Below are positions 11,532-18,521 of a stretch of DNA of 18,521 nt, piece after piece; within the stretch, counting starts at the first letter, position 1; each line of letters opens with the position of its first letter. Source of the DNA: Paramecium sonneborni (lineage: Eukaryota > Ciliophora > Oligohymenophorea > Peniculida > Parameciidae). The stretch covers positions 683,594-702,114 of the forward strand of contig CAJJDN010000010.1 of NCBI GenBank assembly GCA_905182985.1. The letters are read 5' to 3'. The notes beneath the pieces are model-generated. The model was not told the DNA's origin and made no database searches. It worked only from the letters and a program-made list of their open reading frames with translations. A program made the position numbers and the translations under genes.

Positions 11532-12990
11532 ATGAATAAGATCAATTAGAGTCCATGTAGAACATCTTAGGAAGTTTCGGATCTTTCGAAAGCCTCTGCT
11601 AATTAAAAGTTATTAACCTAAAAAATAACAGAATTAGAAAATAATATAAGACACTTAGAATTAACAAATAAATAATTAACTGATTAAATAAATGAATATA
11701 ATATTGAATTGAATAAAGAAAAACAAAAATCCAAAAATTAATATAATGTATCTGCTTAAATTCAAAATTAAAAGGATCAATAATTACAAAAAATGATTGA
11801 TGAAAATTAAAAGTTATGTAAAACAATTAGAAAATTAGAAACTGATATAAATAGATTTTATTAAGTCAAAGATGAAAATTTAAATTTGAAATAAGAGATT
11901 TAAGTACGACTATAAGAAATTGAAGAATTAAAATAATAAATTCCAAAAAATGAAGGTAAATGGTAATCTGATGGAGCATTAGGAGTATTAGCCTCTAAAA
12001 GAAGTTAAGAAATTTTACTATTAAAAAATGAGAACTAAGAAATAAAACAAAAGAATTAAGATCTTTAAGCTAAATTAAATACCATATTAAAAGAAAATTA
12101 GTAATTATAATTTATCATTTAATCTGATAATCCTTCTTAAAGACTTAATTCTTAAGCTAGTTCATCTAAATAATATAATTCATCTGGTAAAAAATAAGAT
12201 TAAACAAATTATATTTTAAATGAATAAGTTAATCAATTATAATTAGAATTAAAAGAAGCAAAAAATACAATAGAAAAATTAAAAAAATAAAATACTTTAA
12301 TATCAAACAGCAATACACCAAATAATAAACCCTACTCTAGTATTAATAAGAGTAATTCAAATGATAAAGTATAAAAGGCTTAATCATTTAATATTTCAGA
12401 TAATGATAGAGATATTAAAATAAGAGATCTTGAAAATTAATTAAAAAGACTTGAATTTGAAAAATAAAATATAACATAAAATATTAGATTAGAATGTGCT
12501 TAAGATTTAAAATAATTATAAGATAAATTACGAGAAGAATATGAAGCAAAACTACAATTAGAAAGAGAATAAGATAAACCATCTTAAGAATAAGTAATAA
12601 AATTAAATCAAGAAAATTAAAAATTATAAATCACTGTATAAAGATAAAAAAAAGAAATCTAAAATATGGAAAAAAAACTAACAGGTAATAAAATATATAA
12701 TTTATTTAATAGAACTATTAATTTCTTAAGAAGATATTCAATAAAGTTTATAAAAAGAGAAGTAATTTTAGGACTATTTGAAATAAGAAAAAGTAAAGCT
12801 TTAAGACTAATTAAAAGAAAAGTAAAAAGAGATTAATGAACATAAAGAGGATATCATAAAATTAGCAAAAGAAAGATAATAATTGAAAGATTAATTGGAT
12901 AAATCCAAATATGAATCTAAATTAAGTTAAAGTTAAGTCAGTAATAAACCGATTAGCTAAAAAAGTGAGATAAGTAAAAAATATAAATGA
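11532..12990 (+). CDS. Coiled-coil protein
   Basis: 476 residues from ATG 11532 to TGA 12988-12990, with one 28-nt intron at 12685-12712 (GTA...TAG). Nearly the whole chain is heptad-like Leu/Ile/Gln/Lys/Glu sequence, for example TQKITELENNIRHLEL at the start and HKEDIIKLAKERQQLKDQ near the end. Ser/Asn-rich breaks at roughly residues 200-225 and 260-290 separate the coils. No motor, zinc finger or membrane segment is seen. Proteins of this kind in ciliates are often cytoskeletal, basal-body or Golgi scaffolds, but nothing here singles out one role. Without the intron the frame would end early, within about 45 codons of the junction; with it the heptads continue unbroken, which supports the splice. 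Confidence 0.85.
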
Positions 12991-13035
12991 TTTATTAAAT
13001 TTTGCACATAAAATATTATTATTATGAAATATAAT
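12991..13035. other. 45-bp convergent 3' intergenic region
   Basis: Separates the stop codons of the coiled-coil gene (plus) and the hydrolase gene (minus). The two 3' untranslated regions probably overlap, a possible source of antisense transcript pairing. Confidence 0.45.
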
Positions 13036-14052
13036 TCACAGTTAAGCTGTTTTATTCATAAAATTCAAAATTGTCTGAAAATATTCATTCTTATTTAAAA
13101 CCCAGTTGCTATTATGATCTCCTTAAGGAATATGATAATCAATTTTTTATATTGATTTCATAGCAGCTTAGGAGAGAGTCATCATTTATTTATAAGGAAT
13201 AACTTCATCTCTACCAGCTAGAATATATATAAATTATATTATACATGAAATAAACATTATCGGTTTAGTAATTTTTGGTATTATATTAATTGTTTTCCAT
13301 GTATTAAAAACAATTAAAGGACTTATTATTCTAAATAAAAAGTTCATACTTCCAACAACATCAGTTACTTTTGTAAATGAATTTTCAATAATCAAACCTT
13401 TATATTATTAATCTTTTGTTTAATTTTATCTTTGATAAAAAGCATATGTAGCTACAGCACCTCCAAGACTTCTTCCATGTGCATAAACATTTTATTTATC
13501 AATATTTAAATTGTTGAAAACATAGTTAGTAATAGCTTCTGCATCTTTTTAAATACCTCTTTAATGTGGAGTACCAGTACTCTCAGTATAACCCCTATAA
13601 GCAACAATAACGAAATTGCATTTAACTCGATCATAATATTATTGAGCATATTCCAATCTCCATCCAATATCTAATAAATAATCAATTATTTTACTGCCAG
13701 CATTTTCATGAAAAAATACAACTGTAGGAACTGATTGATAATTTTATTATTTAATGAACCAACCTTTTAATTTTACACCATCATGATCAATTTCTATATT
13801 CTCAAAAGGTAGATTCCTAAAAGAATTAATTATTAATCAATAATACCTATCTTAAGGGGATCTAAATAAATAATTATTGTTCCGAGCAAATTATCCATCA
13901 ATACTTGGAAGATAAAGCAATTTCCATTCTAATACATTAACAAGTAAGAAAACACATCCAAAATAAATAATAAGCTTCTTACCTATATACTTTATTTTCC
14001 CTGAATATGCTGTTAATTGCATGGCAATTTTCCTCAATCTTTCATAGTTCAT
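13036..14052 (-). CDS. Alpha/beta hydrolase, ABHD13/Bem46 type
   Basis: 319 residues from ATG 14052 to TGA 13036-13038. A hydrophobic segment at ~27-41 (LIIYFGCVFLLVNVL) predicts a single N-terminal membrane anchor. The hydrolase fold follows: VVFFHENAGS (oxyanion region), YRGYTESTGTPHQRG, the nucleophile elbow HGRSLGGAVA with Ser185, GRDEVIP with acid Asp263, and GDHN with His294. Together these make a complete catalytic triad. HGRSLGGAVA and the YRGY...GTP block are typical of the ABHD13/Bem46 family, membrane-bound serine hydrolases linked to depalmitoylation or lipid ester cleavage; the substrate here is unknown. Introns are 13817-13846 (30 nt, TAG) and 13218-13244 (27 nt, TAG). The second is a stop-free multiple of three, but removing it restores the conserved IMFISSGRDEVIP spacing. 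Coding length is exactly 960 nt. Confidence 0.9.
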
Positions 14053-14327
14053 AATAGAATTATACAAAACTCTTAATAAATATATTATTTTTTCTTGTTT
14101 AACATAAATAAATTTATAATGCTATTTAAGATTAAGAATATTATAGGACTCAGTTTATATAATGAAAATTTCAATTTATATATATAATCTTAGTTTTGAA
14201 TATCTTATATAACGTTTTGGGATGGAATTTTTATCTTTATAATAATGTTATTATTTAATTTATATCATATAAAAAAGAATTTTATAGTAGAATTAATAAA
14301 ATAAATTTTTTGTATAGTAACTCATCA
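14053..14327. other. 275-bp intergenic region, no gene seen
   Basis: AT-rich spacer upstream of the hydrolase start and downstream of the RING gene stop, both on the minus strand. It should hold the hydrolase promoter. Nothing structured was noticed. Confidence 0.5.
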
Positions 14328-16035
14328 TCAATCATGTTATTATTATTAACTAATTTAATGTCTTTTTTTTGATTTTTGGTTAAATTCAGCAGCTCCAACA
14401 ACTTAATAAATATCCTTTTCATTATTACAAACTTAAATTTATAACACTCTTTCTATTTTCTAATATTATAAATTTGATAAAACCTTTCTGCATAAATAAC
14501 ATTCATCTTTATTTTTCCACATATCTAAAGCACAATGATAACATACTCCACCATGTCCACATTACATAAACAAGGCATCTGAATCATTTTCATAGCATAC
14601 ACAACAAGAATTGAATGATGACAATGAAATTGATCTTTGTTAATTTTACTAAGAATTTAGAATTAATTCTACTTTTTATTTATCTGATATCATTGAAATG
14701 CCTTTCAATTCATCTAAATCTTCTTTTTCAATTGTTTTAAAATTCATCATAGATGCAAGTTTAACCCTTTCATTAACATGTTCCATAGTTTTTTATATCT
14801 AAGATGATTATGCTTTATGATGTGTAGGCCTTTTAATTTAATCCTAAATATTTGGATCACTTTTTTTTTCGAAATTTAGATCATAAAATCCAAAATAAGT
14901 TTTTGAAATTCTTTTAACTTTTTTTGGAAGCTATATTTATGCTTCTGAATTTCGACTGTCTATAAAATTTTGTTTATTAAATTGCTGAAGCTAAACTTCT
15001 GCTTATTAAGTTGCTAAAGTATGAAGTGGATTAATAGAATCATTAAGTGATAAAAACATTTATAATGAAGATATCAAATCTGGTTTAAATTTTAATGTAA
15101 AATAAGTGAAAATAATTTAATTGACAATTAAAATAATTCTATCCACTTCAATAGCTATATCATAATTGCCTGCATTAAAATAATTCATAATTGAAATTGG
15201 TATCATAAAAAGCATTGAAGAACAAGATATCAAAAATAATAATATCCAAACATTTGTTATCACTAATTATAATTAATAATATTAAACCCAATTATTTTTA
15301 TCGATTGGTTTATTCTAAAATAACTTGTATAGATAATGCCAAAACAACAAAAATATAATATAATACTACTGATGCTGAAAGACTAAATAAGAGCCAAAAC
15401 ACCCACAATGTGTATAACCATTAAATATCAAAATATCCTTCTATTTTTAAACTAAAAAAAATAGAAATTAGTAAAATGCAAGTATTTCTAATTACATAAA
15501 ATAAATTGATTTATTGTACTGATTCCTTAAAAAACTAATTTCCTTCATTAATTTTCACTATTATTGAAAGAAATATATTAATAATAGGGAATATATTTGA
15601 ATATAACAATAAATTGTTATCTCTATTAATTACATACAAGTTTAGTGCTAGTGCAAAGCATCCTTCAAAAAATATTTATAGTAATCTTATAAAAGCGTGG
15701 TTATATTTTCTTAAAAATTAACATATATATCATAATCTTACATATTCATATTAGCAAATGTTCTATAAAAGTATATTTGATGGAGAATTTATAATAATAA
15801 TTTCAAATCCATACAATAGATTACACTCAATATATTTCCATCATATGCAAGTTCAAAACCTAAAATTAATACTGATATTGCATAAATAGAATTTGAAAGT
15901 AATGCTTAAGTCAATAATTCATAAGCCTATTCATATCGAAATCTTGCATATATTTAAATTTTATTACACAGTCCCTGATTGTTGTATGTTTTCTGTTGTT
16001 TACTAATTTTAAGAATTATTTAAATCTCTTCTCAT
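14328..16035 (-). CDS. Multi-pass membrane RING-finger protein (probable E3 ligase)
   Basis: 541 residues from ATG 16035 to TGA 14328-14330, with introns 15943-15967 (25 nt, AAG), 15710-15741 (32 nt, AAG) and 15263-15287 (25 nt, GTT...TAG). Residues ~40-290 hold about seven or eight hydrophobic segments, for example SIYAISVLILGF, LWVFWLLFSL and VWILLFLISCSSMLFMIPIS. A soluble basic region follows, then a C-terminal C3HC4 RING at 450-488: C450-x2-C453, C465, H467, C471-x2-C474, C485-x2-C488. All eight zinc ligands are present. RINGs of this kind recruit an E2 and ubiquitinate substrates, so a membrane-anchored ubiquitin ligase (ER, Golgi or vesicle) is the likely role. The family behind the membrane domain is not recognised. 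A start at the internal ATG near 15548 was considered, but that frame is not hydrophobic and does not give this membrane domain. The three introns make the coding length exactly 1626 nt. Confidence 0.85.
15710..15741 (-). other. 32-nt intron with AAG acceptor, RING gene
   Basis: Begins GTAAGA and ends TTTAAG. It joins YFYRTFANMN to IKYNHAFIRLLQ, switching from one hydrophobic frame to the next. No TAG acceptor in range restores the frame. Confidence 0.65.
15943..15967 (-). other. 25-nt intron with AAG acceptor, RING gene
   Basis: Begins GTAATA and ends TGCAAG. It is the only nearby GT...AG pair that moves the N-terminal frame (from the ATG at 16035) into the frame of the first membrane segment. 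Length is not a multiple of three and the unspliced frame hits TGA shortly after. Confidence 0.6.
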
Positions 16036-16367
16036 ATATAAAAAAGATAGAAGAGAGTTTAATTATTAAATAATTTAATGAAAAATATTGATTCTTTTGA
16101 AGATCAATAAATTGATTTTCATTACTTAGATAAATTTATATAGACAAATAACTCTATATTATTAATAAATTCCCTTTCTACTCTAATGATAATCAACATT
16201 AAAGTTTTTACTAACAATTAATTTAAATTTTAAATTAAGAGTTAGCTATATTAAGATAAAAAACTGGCTATTTTTATTTTCTTAATAGAAAGATGTCAAA
16301 ATCTAATTTTTTTTAATATTCTTCAGCTTTAATACAAACCAAATAATGAAGAATTATAATAAATATA
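16036..16367. other. 332-bp intergenic region, no gene seen
   Basis: AT-rich, between the RING gene start and the stop of the next minus-strand gene. Presumably the RING gene promoter plus the upstream gene's 3' region. No open frame of note, tRNA or repeat was seen. Confidence 0.55.
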
Positions 16368-18521
16368 TCAAATTATTTTTTTCGTTTATTCTTATTTGAT
16401 TATTGATTTGCTTAGATTTTAATATCTATTTTCAATTTAAAAAGGTTTTTCATTATTTAATCGAAGTTATCTATATTTAACACTTTTACTTCTCAATTCT
16501 TTATTAACATTTTAAATGATAAGTTATGTATCACTTATACTCTTTTTTAATTAAGATATTGATCGCTCTCTTAATTAATTCAATTCTTGAACATGTTGTT
16601 CTTATGTTTTTATAATCATAACAGATCTTCCTAAAATAATCTGTTAATTATACTTGCATTTGTCATTCTGACACTATTTGATCTATTATACCATTTTTTT
16701 GATGATTTTAATTTAATTCTCAACTTCTAGAGAGAAAAAACTTCTGGATGCTTAAAAATAATCATTTTTAATTTCTCTAAAGGTCCTAATTTTGCTCCAG
16801 GCTTTTCAAAAGATAATAATGAATTATCAAGATCATTTTATTTAGTTAAAGTTTGATTAGGTTTAGTATTTAATTAATCTACATACAATTATTTATTAAT
16901 AACTCTCATTTATAAATCTTATTTAGTTATTACTTCTTATTTTGATATTTATTTGATAGGTTATACAAATTTAGAAAATTAAGTTTTGAATCTTAAAAGT
17001 TTTTTATAGAAATCACTTTCCTTCTATTATAATCTCTCTTTGTTTAACAACTATTATAATTATATATCTTTGCATCTATAGAATAAATGAGATTATTTAC
17101 TTTATGTCTCCTATTGATATTTTATTTTCTATCATTTTCTTAATTATTTTATCCAAAAATAAAGTAGCAGGCTTAACATTCTTTTAAGAAATTGGTTATA
17201 CAGGTTAAATTTAATTTTATATTTTTTTATCACAGAAACTATTTGAGAGTTAAGATAAACATTTACGAAAAGATTTTGTTCTATTAATTGATGTATTTTC
17301 TCTTTTTGGTAATCTTAAAGTATTACTAGATATTCTAGTATCAATTGAACTGAAATTTTCATTATTATGTTCAATATAAGCAAGCTCAGAATTATGAGAT
17401 ACAATAATTTATGGATTTGTTTTAGAATAGAAATAGTCTGGTTAAGAGCTGGTACCTTTTTTATTTTAATTAAAGTAATAATTCATTGTTTATTTATAAT
17501 TTTAAAGCTCTTCTTGTTATGCTTCATTTTATTAATATAAATTTTTAATTTTTGGCATTCCAACATCTTCATTCATATATATTTCTTCTATAATTTAATT
17601 GAATCTAATATATTCTTTATGTTTAGAGTGTGTGATTGTAGAAATATTTTAAACATAAATAGATAATTCATCAGTTGAGATTAAATAATGATAACTTAGC
17701 CATTTTAATACACTGATTATATCTTAACATCTTTAAAACTTAAATATTGATTAATAATAATATATTGTTTAGATCCAAAACCAAATAAGTGGTTTCAATA
17801 GCTTTCCAAATTTCCATTTGCATTTTAATTTACCTTGAAAATTACTTTAAACTTCCATCTATTATACTAAAAAGATCAAATATTTAATAGCATCGGAATG
17901 AGTCATTTCATCTATTATTTGAGAACATTAATCATTATCTGATTCAAAAAATCTATTTAATAAATTTGTAGATGATAAAACATATTAACATAATTTAGAA
18001 ACTCTTTTTCCTTTACCTTAAAGCAATTTTTTACTAATTTCATAAGATGTAATTGAATATCTAAATTTTTCAATTGGTTTTGTATCTGTTTAATAACTTT
18101 ATAATCTGTAAGCAATCATTATGTTTTTTAAATAGATTTCATATTCTTATTCTAGATTAAAAGGTATTGTTATTTAATCTAATTTAAGTTTTCCACTGGT
18201 ATTAATAATTTAAATTTGTTATTCTAATTAATCTTTATATATTGAATTTCTTATTTATTCCCTAATTCTTTATTTAGAATCCGATGCAGCCAATTCTAAA
18301 TTTTTAGTAATTTTAAAAATTAGAATTGGATAAATTTCAATATATTTATCAATTTTCTATTTCTATACTTTAATATCTATTAGATTTTTTTTTGAAATAT
18401 CTTTGAGTATAGTTTTCTTAAATATTTTATTTAAAACCATTAACAAAATATTTTAAAAATGTATTCTATCATTTAAATGAATCTAATTGGTATGATCATA
18501 AGGGTCTAAAAATTTGGATAA
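16368..18521 (-). CDS. Unrecognised large Lys/Gln/Asn-rich protein, 5' end missing
   Basis: The frame is open at the right edge, so the start lies outside; 701 residues are visible, ending at TGA 16368-16370. Introns are 17076-17100 (25 nt, TAG) and 16631-16653 (23 nt, TAG), giving 702 complete codons. I do not recognise a domain. The first ~330 visible residues look folded and helical, with Leu/Ile/Tyr/Trp content (DEMTHSDAIKYLIFLVQQ, KLLKPLIWFWIQTIYYYQ, DIISVLKWLSYHYLISTDEL). The middle is Ser/Asn-rich and probably disordered. The last ~250 residues are strongly basic (LEKLKMIIFKHPEVF, LKSSKKWYNRS) with coiled-coil-prone ends. No signal peptide can be judged and no confident membrane span is seen. 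Further stop-free introns may be hidden in the frame. It could be a ciliate-specific protein or a diverged family member. Confidence 0.7.

Noticed and set aside
11599..11826. 75-residue hydrophobic minus-strand ORF
   Set aside because: It is the complement of the coiled-coil gene's heptads; Lys/Gln/Asn codons read backwards give Phe/Leu/Ile.
14328..15550. A shorter RING protein starting at the ATG near 15548
   Set aside because: That frame carries TGA upstream and is not hydrophobic; the alternative frame joined by the 15263-15287 intron gives membrane spans continuous with those upstream.

Overview
The window looks like macronuclear DNA of a Paramecium-type ciliate. It is very AT-rich. Long continuous reading frames appear only if TAA and TAG are read as glutamine and TGA is the sole stop. 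Genes are tightly packed and interrupted by tiny introns of about 20-35 nt. Under the standard code almost nothing long is open; under the ciliate code ten genes fill nearly the whole window. I inferred 22 introns. Where a gene is complete, exon lengths sum to a multiple of three and the protein reads through cleanly.

Layout: (1) RBM25/Snu71-like splicing factor, minus, 26-1492. (2) Divergent from it by 49 bp, a protein of about 1044 residues with an N-terminal TFIIS central domain and a very long Gln/Asn-rich tail, plus, 1542-4699. (3) A helicase-less Dicer-like protein with two complete RNase III sites, plus, 5020-7488. (4) Rab2-like GTPase, minus, 7590-8360. (5) Unrecognised 433-residue protein, plus, 8862-10234. 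(6) WD-repeat protein resembling WDR18/Ipi3, plus, 10291-11494. (7) Coiled-coil protein, plus, 11532-12990. (8) ABHD13/Bem46-type alpha/beta hydrolase, minus, 13036-14052. (9) Multi-pass membrane RING-finger protein, minus, 14328-16035. (10) Unrecognised Lys/Gln-rich protein, minus, 16368 to beyond the right edge, 5' end missing.

The genes look like an ordinary eukaryotic mixture (splicing, transcription, small RNA, membrane traffic, ribosome assembly, ubiquitin) and not one pathway. Two things stand out. One is the Dicer-like enzyme: in Paramecium this class makes the developmental small RNAs that guide genome rearrangement. It sits directly downstream of a Pol II-associated TFIIS-domain gene on the same strand. 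The other is splicing: about a third of the inferred introns end in AAG or GAG instead of the TAG expected in Paramecium, and several of these are required to restore conserved protein sequence.

Intergenic gaps range from 37 to 501 bp. I see no tRNA, rRNA, CRISPR array, transposon or telomere repeat. All exon structures are read by eye from frame continuity and family conservation and have not been confirmed with transcripts.
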